Positions 1 to 6,191 of a stretch of 6,191 nt of DNA are shown here, piece after piece (positions within the stretch are counted from its first letter, which is position 1; every line of letters starts with the position of its first letter). Source of the stretch: T1SED10-198M sp003554345 [NCBI: Candidatus Sumerlaeota bacterium] (GTDB lineage Bacteria > Sumerlaeota > T1SED10-198M); contig PWGE01000324.1 in NCBI GenBank assembly GCA_003554345.1, forward strand, positions 1-6,191, written 5' to 3'. The notes under the pieces are model-generated. The model searched no databases, was not told where the DNA came from, and saw only the letters and a list, made by a program, of their open reading frames with translations. A program made the position numbers and the translations under genes.

Positions 1-1
1 A

Positions 2-772
2 GGACTGGCAACTCAGGACATGTTACCGGTAGTAGCCATATATTCTACATTTCTGCAGAGAAGTTTTGATCAGATTATCCATGATGTTGCCCTTCAGGAG
101 CTGCCGGTATTTTTCTGCCTGGACCGGGCCGGTCTGGTGGGCGAAGATGGGCCTACTCATCATGGAACATTTGATCTTTCTTACTTACGCATGATACCCA
201 ACATCGTGATAATGTCTCCCCGTGACGGTAAAGAGTTCGAACAGATGATAGCCTACGGAGTGGAGCATCTTAAAAAAAGAAAAGGACCCATTGCCGTACG
301 TTATCCCCGTGGAGCAGTTCCTGAATGTCCTGATATGGTTGCACCGTCTCCCTTACAGCATGGCAAAGGACAAAAAATTCTTTCCGGACAAAAAGTGGCG
401 GTTTTGACCCTGGGACGACAGGGAAGTGATGCCTGGGAAGCCATTCAGAAAACCCGTTTACCTATCGGCCTGTACAATGTACCTTTTGCCAAACCTCTTG
501 ATGAGGAACTGCTGGAAGAGGTGTTACAACAGTATGAATATCTCGTGATTATCGAAGAAAACAGCATCATTGGCGGCATTTACGAAGGTCTTACCAACCT
601 TTACTGCAGAAAATTTCAGCAAAAATATCCCGATAAACACCTTGTTCCCCTCTGTCTGCCTGACGAATTTATTCCTCATGGCAAAGTCCCGGAACTTCTT
701 TCCCACGTAAAGATGGATACCCATCACATTGCCGGCAAACTACGGGAACTGTACAATGAAAATGCGTCTTGA
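2..772 (+). CDS. dxs: 1-deoxy-D-xylulose-5-phosphate synthase, C-terminal part (5'-truncated by window edge)
   Basis: DXS is a cytoplasmic, thiamine-diphosphate-dependent enzyme. It condenses pyruvate with glyceraldehyde 3-phosphate to give DXP, the first step of the MEP isoprenoid pathway and a feed into thiamine and pyridoxal synthesis. The reading frame is open to the left edge, so the in-frame ATG at 20 is internal and the first visible codon is at 2. The 256 visible residues begin inside the pyrimidine-binding (transketolase-like) domain with the family signature PVVAIYSTFLQR. They continue with DRAGLVGEDGPTHHG (nt 122-166), SPRD near 215-226 and RYPRG (299-313), and end with the C-terminal transketolase domain. 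DXS is usually about 620-640 residues, so roughly 60% lies upstream. The TGA stop at 770-772 lies inside tlyA, which suggests coupled translation. No frameshift is seen. The family assignment is very secure. Confidence 0.97.
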   Translation, partial: GLATQDMLPVVAIYSTFLQRSFDQIIHDVALQELPVFFCLDRAGLVGEDGPTHHGTFDLSYLRMIPNIVIMSPRDGKEFEQMIAYGVEHLKKRKGPIAVRYPRGAVPECPDMVAPSPLQHGKGQKILSGQKVAVLTLGRQGSDAWEAIQKTRLPIGLYNVPFAKPLDEELLEEVLQQYEYLVIIEENSIIGGIYEGLTNLYCRKFQQKYPDKHLVPLCLPDEFIPHGKVPELLSHVKMDTHHIAGKLRELYNENAS

Positions 773-1490
773 TGAACTTCTTTTACAAAAGGGAATCTTT
801 TCTTCCCGTTCAAAGGCTCAGGCATTTATCAGGGCAGGACGGGTTAAAATTGGAGACCAATGTGCAGATAAACCCGGCAAAGAATATCCTACCGACAGGA
901 CGATCACCCTGAAGAAAGACCCATATGAATATGTCAGCCGTGGTGCCTACAAGATAAAACCGGTGCTTGATCGTTTCAAGCCAGCTTTAAAGGGAAAAAT
1001 AGCGGTGGATATTGGTGCCTCAACCGGTGGTTTTTCCCAGGTATTACTGGAATATGGCGCAAAAAAGGTATATGCAATTGACGTGGGAAGAGGACAACTA
1101 GACTGGTCATTACGTCAGAATAACCGTATACAAAATATAGAAGGTTACAACGCCAGATATTTCAAACGCAAAGATTGCATCGATGAAGGAGATACTATTT
1201 TTGTGACCACTGTTGACGTCTCCTTTATATCTCTTTCTCTGATTCTACCACCGCTGGTCAAAGAACTTCCTGAATGCCAATGGTATTTTGTTTTGATCAA
1301 ACCCCAGTTTGAAGCTTCCCGTAAAGACTCTCCTCATGGAGTGGTAAAAGACAGGCGGCTAAGGGAAAAAGTGGTGGAAGAGATAAAGACAATGGCATCA
1401 TCCCTGCAATTAAATCCCCTTCAAACAGTTCCTTCTCCACTGAAGGGCCCGAAAGGTAACCAGGAATATATGATGGTATGCCGCAAATGA
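756..1490 (+). CDS. tlyA: TlyA-family rRNA (cytidine-2'-O)-methyltransferase
   Basis: This is a 244-residue protein of the TlyA/HlyA family. Characterised members 2'-O-methylate cytidines in 16S and/or 23S rRNA using SAM; the old name 'hemolysin' is historical. Residues about 3-62 form an S4 RNA-binding domain (RLDELLLQKG, then AFIRAGRVKIGD). Residues about 80-244 form an FtsJ-like Rossmann methyltransferase, with the SAM loop DIGASTGGF (85-93) and DVGRGQLDW (109-117). The K-D-K-E catalytic tetrad appears intact as K66 (in SRGAYK), D154 (TTVDVSF), K182 (LIKPQFE) and E237 (GNQEYM). The start at ATG 756 is chosen because GGGA at 744-747 lies 8 nt upstream and the S4 domain begins at once. ATG 762 is the alternative, and a TTG at 729 would add nine residues unlike the family. 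The gene overlaps dxs by 17 bp and nadK by 4 bp. Length is normal. Whether it acts on one or both rRNA subunits cannot be read from the sequence. Confidence 0.95.
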   Translation: MKMRLDELLLQKGIFSSRSKAQAFIRAGRVKIGDQCADKPGKEYPTDRTITLKKDPYEYVSRGAYKIKPVLDRFKPALKGKIAVDIGASTGGFSQVLLEYGAKKVYAIDVGRGQLDWSLRQNNRIQNIEGYNARYFKRKDCIDEGDTIFVTTVDVSFISLSLILPPLVKELPECQWYFVLIKPQFEASRKDSPHGVVKDRRLREKVVEEIKTMASSLQLNPLQTVPSPLKGPKGNQEYMMVCRK

Positions 1491-2329
1491 AGTGTATTAT
1501 CTTTCTCAATCCACGCAAACCCAATATTATTACCAGGCTTCATGAGCTCACTGATACCCTGGAATCTTATGGAATAAACTGGATTATTGACGGCACTCTT
1601 CCCACTGAGTTCCGGGAAAATTACCCAACCACCACCGATTTTCGTCATTGTGACTATTATCTCACTCTTGGGGGAGACGGAACTCTTTTAAGTATTCTGA
1701 GAAAAAAAATAAATTTCTCAGTGCCCATCATACCGATTAACCTGGGTTATCTGGGATTTATGGCTTATTATAGCCTGGAACAACTTGCTCCTTTATTAGA
1801 AGTCATAGCAGAGGGAAAACATCATATTGAAAAAAGGGGCATTCTGGAGATCAATCTCCTGCGGGAAGAGAAAGTAATCCGGCAATTTCGAGCTCTCAAT
1901 GACCTGGTTATGGCCAAGTCATCCCTTTCCAAGCTTATCACTTTCGAAATTTTTGCAGATGAACATTACGTGAATTGTTACCGTGCAGACGGAATTATCA
2001 TTGCCACTCCCACCGGGTCCACCGCTCATTCCCTTTCTGCCGGCGGACCTATTGTGCATCCCAGCAAGGAGTCCTTTATTCTGACGCCGATATGTCCTCA
2101 TACTCTTTCCAATAGACCCATTCTCCTGCCCTGGCGCTCAAAAATCAGGATTCATTATCTTTCTCCCCTTCCTCACCAGGCTTCTATCACAGCAGACGGT
2201 CAGGTGGGTAACACCCTCTTACCGAACGACGAAATAATGATAAAACGCTATCATAAAAAGTTGAGAATAGTGTCATGGAATGTAAACTATTACAAAATCT
2301 TGCGCAGCAAGCTCAATTGGGGCGCATGA
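1487..2329 (+). CDS. nadK: NAD kinase
   Basis: This cytoplasmic enzyme (ATP- or polyphosphate-NAD kinase) phosphorylates NAD+ to NADP+. From ATG 1487 it has 280 residues, within the usual bacterial range. Family motifs appear in order: LGGDGTLL (61-68, with the expected catalytic Asp64), NLGYLGF (85-91), the substrate-binding N-D pair (138-139), DGIIIATPTGSTA (168-180), LSAGGPIVHP and the very conserved LTPICPHTLSNRPILLP, then an ADGQ motif near the C-terminus. One small oddity is the residue after GSTA: it is His181, where Tyr is commonest. ATG 1487 overlaps the tlyA stop as ATGA (1487-1490). An in-frame ATG at 1478 would add three residues and has AGGAA at 1462-1466, 11 nt upstream, so it is a real alternative. 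The gene follows tlyA, a neighbour arrangement known in many bacteria. The stop at 2327-2329 overlaps the next gene's ATG. Confidence 0.97.
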   Translation: MKCIIFLNPRKPNIITRLHELTDTLESYGINWIIDGTLPTEFRENYPTTTDFRHCDYYLTLGGDGTLLSILRKKINFSVPIIPINLGYLGFMAYYSLEQLAPLLEVIAEGKHHIEKRGILEINLLREEKVIRQFRALNDLVMAKSSLSKLITFEIFADEHYVNCYRADGIIIATPTGSTAHSLSAGGPIVHPSKESFILTPICPHTLSNRPILLPWRSKIRIHYLSPLPHQASITADGQVGNTLLPNDEIMIKRYHKKLRIVSWNVNYYKILRSKLNWGA

Positions 2330-4107
2330 TAAAATTATTAACAGGGCTGTTGCTTCTTACTATTGTAGCAGGTTGCGCAGGATTACATCCTTCTTACATT
2401 CAGGAAAGAGAAAATGTTTTTCTTACCCAAAGAGAACTTTATGTAAACTATGCCCTTGCCTTACATACTTACCACCAGAAAAATCATGAAAGGTCTCTGG
2501 AATTAAGTTTAGAACTCGCCGGGTATGAGGAATTACACCCTTATATAGGGCGCTTAATCATACGTAATCGCCTGGAACTTGAGCAATGGGACGAAATAGA
2601 AGAGATTTTCACCTTACTGGATAAACAGTATGAAGATGTCTTTCTCAAAGGAAAATTCTATTATAAAACCGGCAAATTTGACAGGGCACATGACTATCTT
2701 ACCCTTTTGACATATTATCCACGCGGTCCCCGGGCTTTAGAGACCAATCGTATGCTTTTAGAAATATATACCATCCAGGAAGAATGGGATAATTATTCCG
2801 AGACCGCCATGGCTGTTTTAAAGCACATTCCGACAGGTAAAGAACATTTTTTCAGAAGCGTACTCTTTACTTTGATGGACAATCAACAACCAGCAGTTGC
2901 TTCAGAATTTGTAAAAAGCGCTTTCCGACAGATGTCGCTCGATGAAGACTCCCTCCTCTTTTATACACTCATAATGATACGTTTTTTCGAGGAAGAACAG
3001 GTAGCAGAGCTTGTCGAACCCTTTTTAGAACGTCTTATCAGCAAATATCCGGTAGTATTGGAAGTTTATCTTGAATATCCCGAAATAACCCGGAGAGAAT
3101 ACGATCCTGAAAAAATGGAAGAAAGGCTTCTTCGCTACCTGGAGGACTATCCTGAAAAAGTTCTTCCTCATTATATTCATTTTCTCATCAAAAGAGAAGA
3201 AACCCAACACCTCAAAGAAGTGGCAAGAGAATATGAAAATTATATCAAAGAAGATGAGGAACTCACAAAAGTAATCGGCATTCATTTCTTTAACCAAAAA
3301 AAACATGAAAAAGCCCGTTATTACCTGGAATATACAAGAGAAAAAATAGGTCCCCACCCGCAAATTAACATGTTTCTACTGGGTTGCGCTCTGGAGACTG
3401 AAGATATTTCTCCGCAGCAAGACTGGAAAATCGGGATGGAGCTTATCTCTCTGCAACCGAAAGAACAAAACGGTTATTTTCTTTTGCATCGTCTTTACCG
3501 CTTGCTACCCGAAGAAAAACGTCATTCTTATCGGGAAGAATACATGGAAAATGATATTAAGAGTCCACATTACTACCGTTATGGTGCTTCCCTTTTTGTA
3601 GCAGATACTTTGCTTGAAGAAGCCCTGGAATTCATAGAAAAAGGACTGGAAGTCTACCCTTCAAATGAAGATCTGTTGGTAGAAAAAACCTTTATTCTCT
3701 ACAAAAAAGGTTCCCTCGAAAAAGCAGAAGAGATCAGTAAAACCCTCATAGAGCAAGAAACATCCAACCCTTTTGTCTACAACAATCTTGCTTACCTGTG
3801 GGCTGAGATGGAAAAGAATCTTGAGCAAGCCCTCGAATATGCCTATAAATCACTGGAAATGGCACCAGAAGAACCTTCTATTCTTGATACAGTGGGATGG
3901 CTTTATTTTCTGAAAGAGAACTATAACCAGGCTGAGTATTACCTGGAAAAAGCAGGAGAAAAAATGCTTGAGTACAAGGAACAGGGTATTTACACTTCCA
4001 CTGAAGTCCAGGAAGTTGTTGAACACCTGGTCGTTCTTTACGAAACAACTGAAGAGGAAGAAAAGTTAGAACACTGGCAGACTATCCTGGAAGATATAAA
4101 ACAGTAG
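2326..4107 (+). CDS. TPR-repeat lipoprotein
   Basis: This is a 593-residue exported lipoprotein of unknown specific function. Starting at ATG 2326, the N-terminus is a compact type II signal peptide: a Lys at position 3, a hydrophobic run of Leu/Thr/Ile, and the lipobox VAGC with Cys17 as the lipidated residue. An in-frame ATG at 2275 would bury this signal behind 17 polar residues and is rejected. The rest is predicted mainly helical and rich in Glu, Tyr, Leu and Lys. Tetratricopeptide-like helix pairs occur throughout, weakly in the first two thirds (for example KGKFYYKTGKFDRAHDYL) and clearly at about residues 420-540. The best unit contains NNLAYLWAE (486-494), ALEYAYKSLEMAP and LDTVGW (520-525), which resembles TPR lipoproteins of other diderms. 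Such proteins usually scaffold envelope complexes; that role is inferred. The ATGA overlap with nadK (2326-2329) and a nearby GGGG (2319-2322) suggest coupled translation. The gene is the last of the run. Confidence 0.88.
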   Translation: MIKLLTGLLLLTIVAGCAGLHPSYIQERENVFLTQRELYVNYALALHTYHQKNHERSLELSLELAGYEELHPYIGRLIIRNRLELEQWDEIEEIFTLLDKQYEDVFLKGKFYYKTGKFDRAHDYLTLLTYYPRGPRALETNRMLLEIYTIQEEWDNYSETAMAVLKHIPTGKEHFFRSVLFTLMDNQQPAVASEFVKSAFRQMSLDEDSLLFYTLIMIRFFEEEQVAELVEPFLERLISKYPVVLEVYLEYPEITRREYDPEKMEERLLRYLEDYPEKVLPHYIHFLIKREETQHLKEVAREYENYIKEDEELTKVIGIHFFNQKKHEKARYYLEYTREKIGPHPQINMFLLGCALETEDISPQQDWKIGMELISLQPKEQNGYFLLHRLYRLLPEEKRHSYREEYMENDIKSPHYYRYGASLFVADTLLEEALEFIEKGLEVYPSNEDLLVEKTFILYKKGSLEKAEEISKTLIEQETSNPFVYNNLAYLWAEMEKNLEQALEYAYKSLEMAPEEPSILDTVGWLYFLKENYNQAEYYLEKAGEKMLEYKEQGIYTSTEVQEVVEHLVVLYETTEEEEKLEHWQTILEDIKQ

Positions 4108-4122
4108 CGTCTTTCTGTAGCA

Positions 4123-4150
4123 TCGAAATTTTAAGTGAATAATGTATAAT
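4123..4150 (+). promoter_or_regulatory. Candidate sigma70-type promoter for the dipeptidase gene
   Basis: A perfect -10 hexamer, TATAAT, lies at 4145-4150. A weak -35-like hexamer, TCGAAA, lies at 4123-4128 (4 of 6 matches to TTGACA) with a 16-bp spacer. The surroundings are AT-rich. Transcription would start near 4157, giving a leader of about 73 nt. In AT-rich intergenic DNA a single TATAAT can occur by chance. The position between two genes with a 122-bp gap supports a real promoter. Confidence 0.55.
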
Positions 4151-4204
4151 ATATTTTGTTGAAAGGGGTTAGTCGAAAAACAACCTTAAAACTCACATAT
4201 AAAA

Positions 4205-4224
4205 ACCCTCTCAAAGGGTGGAGG
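4205..4224 (+). promoter_or_regulatory. Shine-Dalgarno site with overlapping short hairpins
   Basis: GGAGG at 4220-4224 lies 5 nt before ATG 4230 and is the strongest ribosome binding site in the window; it fixes the start of the dipeptidase gene. ACCCT (4205-4209) can pair with AGGGT (4215-4219) around a 5-nt loop, leaving GGAGG free. Alternatively CCTC (4207-4210) can pair with GAGG (4221-4224), plus one G-U pair, and would hide it. The two pairings exclude each other. A functional role is only a possibility. Confidence 0.5.
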
Positions 4225-4229
4225 AAAAA

Positions 4230-5498
4230 ATGAAAACACCTTTCAAAAAATGCTTATTAACACTATCAATAATACTCACTTTCGTCCTTATCAATGGTCA
4301 ACGTCCCATACCACCGAATACGTTCTATGACCTTCGCAATGAAGAAGAAAAACAGTTCAATCCGCGCCATTTAACCCTTGGATTCGGGATAGGGCGGTTT
4401 CATTCTGAAATGGAAGAAGGACCTGTGATCATCTTCAACAATACCGCTTACTGTGCAGAAGGTTATCGTAATCCCGTCGACTATACCCATACTCTGGTTC
4501 GAACCCAACAAATGAAGGGTATGCATCGCTATCCTCAAACATCAGAAAGCTATTCCTTTGAAAAACCGGTAGAGGAAGTCACTTTACTGGCTCCACACAT
4601 GGAGGTGATACTGGAGGAACATGGAGATTATATTTTTATAGCACAGGCAAGAACAGACATTCTACCCATTTATGATCCCAATCCTCATAATCCTCTGGGT
4701 TATCAGGAGCGCACCCTTACCGCTGCTCAGAATTTGATACTTTTAGGATACTTTACCCAAGAATGTGATGACCCCTTTCATATAGGATGGATAACCTACC
4801 GGCAGCTTGAAAAACCAGAGCTGGAAGCTATTCCTCAACTTTTAGATTATCCTTTTTCCCTTTTTGAGTTCAGCCTTCCGGATTTTTATGTATACAAATT
4901 TGATGCAACCATTTATCCTGTAGAAGAACTACGTGAGTTCCCGCACTTTCACGAATTCAACCTGGTGAACCTGAGAGAATTTGAAGAGGAAATGTTCTTT
5001 GACATCCGGTATGCAACACGCAACAATTTCACCGAAACGAGGATTTATCCTTCTGATTGTGCCTACTTAAATGAAGAAGCCGCACAAGCTCTAAAGCGTG
5101 TAAATGACACTCTTCGTGAAGAAGGGTACTCCTTAAAGGTCATGGATGCTTACCGTCCTCTCACATGGCAATACCGGTTCTGGGAAGAAAAGCAGGACCC
5201 ACAGTATGTAGCAAGACCCACCCGCGGTTCCCGCCATAACAGGGGAGTCTCTGTAGATGTGTTACTGGTTACCAGCGATGGCAACCAGGTAAAGTTGCCG
5301 GCCGAATACGATGATTTTTCTGAAAAATCCAACGTAGATTATGAGGAAAGCTCAGAAGAAGCCCTGCAAAATCGGGACAGGCTTATTGAAGCCATGCAGG
5401 CAGAAGGTTTCAACGTTCATTCTGATGAATTCTGGCACTACGACTATGGAGATTTCACCCGGCATCCCGTCATGGACTTTATACCTGCTGACAAATAG
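4230..5498 (+). CDS. Exported M15-family D-Ala-D-Ala dipeptidase (VanX/DdpX-like) with long N-terminal region
   Basis: This is a 422-residue protein. The C-terminal part (about 245-422) is a zinc D-alanyl-D-alanine dipeptidase of peptidase family M15 (VanX/DdpX type), which hydrolyses D-Ala-D-Ala in peptidoglycan turnover. Visible motifs are DIRYATRNNF (258-267), DAYRP with the expected transition-state Arg309, SRHNRGVSVD with zinc ligands His336 and Asp343, and EFWH with catalytic Glu400 and third ligand His403. The spacings H-x6-D and E-x2-H match VanX. Only 26 residues separate Arg309 from His336, fewer than in VanX, and the surrounding sequence resembles chromosomal dipeptidases more than the vancomycin-resistance enzyme. 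Residues 1 to about 24 look like a Sec signal peptide (Lys-rich start, then a Leu/Ile run) without a lipobox, so periplasmic location is inferred. Residues about 25-245 are unrecognised. The GTG at 4218 is rejected because GGAGG lies immediately before ATG 4230. No vanH or ligase genes are nearby, so resistance should not be assumed. Confidence 0.9.
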   Translation: MKTPFKKCLLTLSIILTFVLINGQRPIPPNTFYDLRNEEEKQFNPRHLTLGFGIGRFHSEMEEGPVIIFNNTAYCAEGYRNPVDYTHTLVRTQQMKGMHRYPQTSESYSFEKPVEEVTLLAPHMEVILEEHGDYIFIAQARTDILPIYDPNPHNPLGYQERTLTAAQNLILLGYFTQECDDPFHIGWITYRQLEKPELEAIPQLLDYPFSLFEFSLPDFYVYKFDATIYPVEELREFPHFHEFNLVNLREFEEEMFFDIRYATRNNFTETRIYPSDCAYLNEEAAQALKRVNDTLREEGYSLKVMDAYRPLTWQYRFWEEKQDPQYVARPTRGSRHNRGVSVDVLLVTSDGNQVKLPAEYDDFSEKSNVDYEESSEEALQNRDRLIEAMQAEGFNVHSDEFWHYDYGDFTRHPVMDFIPADK

Positions 5499-5539
5499 AA
5501 AATTCTTCATTTCTCGCGTGAAAGGTCTCATGCCTCTCA
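5499..5539. other. Convergent intergenic gap
   Basis: These 41 bp separate the stop codons of the plus-strand dipeptidase and the minus-strand TPR gene. The only symmetry is a 4-bp TTTC/GAAA stem (5510-5513 with 5520-5523) around TCGCGT, and a 6-pair stem with one G-U (5534-5539 with 5547-5552) that reaches into the TPR gene's end. Neither is followed by a convincing T run on either strand, so I do not call a terminator. Confidence 0.6.
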
Positions 5540-6190
5540 TCACCATTGAGGGAGCCCCATTTCCTCCCGAAAGCGAGGATATGTCGGGATATATCTCTGG
5601 ATTTCTTCATCAGTGAGAGTATGTTCTATAAAAAGGTCCCTGCGAAGTTCTTTTGCCTTTTCCTCATCATCCTTTTTCAGGGAAATTTCAAGTTCCAGTA
5701 AAAGATAACGGCGATTATGAGGTTGAATTTCCAGAGCCCTTTCTATACCCCATTCAGCATTTTCCCAATTTTCAAGCAATAAGGCACTATTAGCATAGAG
5801 ATAATGGGGATAGGCAGCGTCTGGTTTCTGAGTTATCAGTTCAGTCAGAAAGTTATGAGCCTTTTTCAGAAAGTACTCACGGGTATAGGGTTCTTCAAAA
5901 CGATACCAGTAATATTTACCCAGATTGAGGTAAATCTTGCCGGCCAGCATCAGAAAGCGCTCATCACCATGGAAAAGAGTGAGTGCTTCTTCCAGCTTTT
6001 CCCGGGCTCTTTCAAATTGATGGGTAGCCAGCAAACAATTTATATAATCGAGATAGAGGGCACTGCTTGTAAAATTCCCTTCATATGCCATCTGAAAATA
6101 AGTTAATGCCTGAGCGTATTGTTGCTGATAATAAAAGATCCGTCCCATAAGAAAAGAAGCATACGGAAATCGCCGTAAAGTATGGGGTAT
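5540..6190 (-). CDS. TPR-repeat protein, C-terminal part (5'-truncated by window edge)
   Basis: The frame is open to the right edge, giving about 216 visible residues ending at a TGA (complement of 5540-5542). The Met encoded at 6146-6148 is probably internal, because the residues before it (FPYASFL) form the first helix of a TPR unit that continues as MGRIFYYQQQYAQALTYFQ. About four to five TPR-like units follow. Clear ones include YLDYINCLLATHQFERAREK and YANSALLLENWENAEWGIER, ending in ALEIQPHN. The third unit seems to carry an insertion rich in Tyr and Phe. The tail is non-repetitive and ends in GLPQW. No catalytic domain is visible in this part; the N-terminus, and any signal peptide, lie outside the window. 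Composition resembles the TPR lipoprotein at 2326-4107, so the two may be distant paralogues, but I see no strong direct identity. The role is probably protein binding or scaffolding; the partner is unknown. Confidence 0.85.
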   Translation of the reverse strand: MPHTLRRFPYASFLMGRIFYYQQQYAQALTYFQMAYEGNFTSSALYLDYINCLLATHQFERAREKLEEALTLFHGDERFLMLAGKIYLNLGKYYWYRFEEPYTREYFLKKAHNFLTELITQKPDAAYPHYLYANSALLLENWENAEWGIERALEIQPHNRRYLLLELEISLKKDDEEKAKELRRDLFIEHTLTDEEIQRYIPTYPRFREEMGLPQW

Positions 6191-6191
6191 G

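Larger units (their letters stand above)
4108..4229 (+). other. Intergenic region and leader of the dipeptidase gene
   Basis: This 122-bp AT-rich gap carries no gene. No convincing intrinsic terminator follows the TPR lipoprotein stop at 4107: there is no GC-rich stem followed by a T run. Some read-through into the dipeptidase gene is therefore possible. The gap contains the promoter candidate and leader hairpins listed separately. I do not recognise any known riboswitch consensus in it. Confidence 0.7.

Noticed and set aside
729-755. TTG start for tlyA adding nine residues
   Set aside because: The extra residues do not resemble the S4 domain, and GGGA at 744-747 is well placed for ATG 756.
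2275-2325. In-frame upstream ATG giving the TPR lipoprotein 17 extra residues
   Set aside because: It would place a polar stretch before the signal peptide and overlap nadK by 55 bp. ATG 2326 gives a proper lipobox at Cys17 and an ATGA junction.
3296-3303. A8 run in the TPR lipoprotein gene (with another at 1702-1709 in nadK) as phase-variation slippage sites
   Set aside because: Both genes are intact through the runs, and A-rich codons are frequent throughout. Nothing suggests programmed slippage.
3025-3363. Minus-strand open frame of 112 codons rich in Phe and Ile
   Set aside because: It is the antisense shadow of the Glu/Lys-rich TPR gene, where GAA/AAA codons read as TTC/TTT on the other strand. 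It has no recognisable family.
4230-5498. Vancomycin-resistance gene vanX
   Set aside because: The catalytic motifs match the VanX superfamily. However, the signal peptide, long N-terminal region, short Arg-His spacing and lack of vanH/vanA-type neighbours point to a chromosomal peptidoglycan-turnover enzyme.
5534-5552. Possible bidirectional terminator between convergent genes
   Set aside because: The stem has only six pairs including one G-U, and there is no T run on either side.
5341-5616. Plus-strand open frame crossing the end of the dipeptidase and the convergent gap
   Set aside because: It mostly overlaps the conserved catalytic end of the dipeptidase in another frame and the end of the minus-strand TPR gene. 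The product has no family-like features.
5804-6106. Plus-strand open frame of 100 codons inside the minus-strand TPR gene
   Set aside because: The minus-strand frame shows clear TPR periodicity and is open over the full 650 bp. The plus-strand frame is an antisense shadow.

Overview
This window looks like ordinary chromosomal DNA from a bacterium of moderate GC (estimated by eye at a little over 40%). It shows no mobile elements, RNA genes or CRISPR. Two proteins carry export signals: a lipoprotein with a clean lipobox and a secreted peptidoglycan-type peptidase. Together with the dxs-tlyA-nadK order and the abundance of TPR proteins, this would suit an anaerobic diderm lineage such as a spirochaete or an Atribacterota-like group. 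That placement is an inference; nothing in the sequence fixes the phylum.

Positions 1-4107 hold a tightly packed plus-strand cluster: the 3' end of dxs (isoprenoid precursor synthesis), tlyA (S4-domain rRNA 2'-O-methyltransferase), nadK (NAD kinase) and a long TPR lipoprotein. Every junction overlaps: dxs/tlyA by about 17 bp, tlyA/nadK by an ATGA, and nadK/lipoprotein by a second ATGA. This indicates one translationally coupled transcription unit. The first three genes are housekeeping functions often found together in bacteria. The TPR lipoprotein is the lineage-specific addition.

Positions 4108-4229 form the only sizeable intergenic gap. It contains a good sigma70-type -10 box and a leader of about 73 nt with small, mutually exclusive hairpins next to a strong Shine-Dalgarno site. 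It precedes a monocistronic-looking gene for an exported M15-family D-Ala-D-Ala dipeptidase (VanX/DdpX-like). All the catalytic residues are in the C-terminal third to half, and about 220 residues of unrecognised sequence come before them.

Positions 5499-6191 hold a short convergent gap of 41 bp and then, on the minus strand, the C-terminal part of a second TPR protein whose start lies outside the window. No new defence, mobile or biosynthetic system is visible. The items most worth a second look are the N-terminal region of the dipeptidase and its leader.
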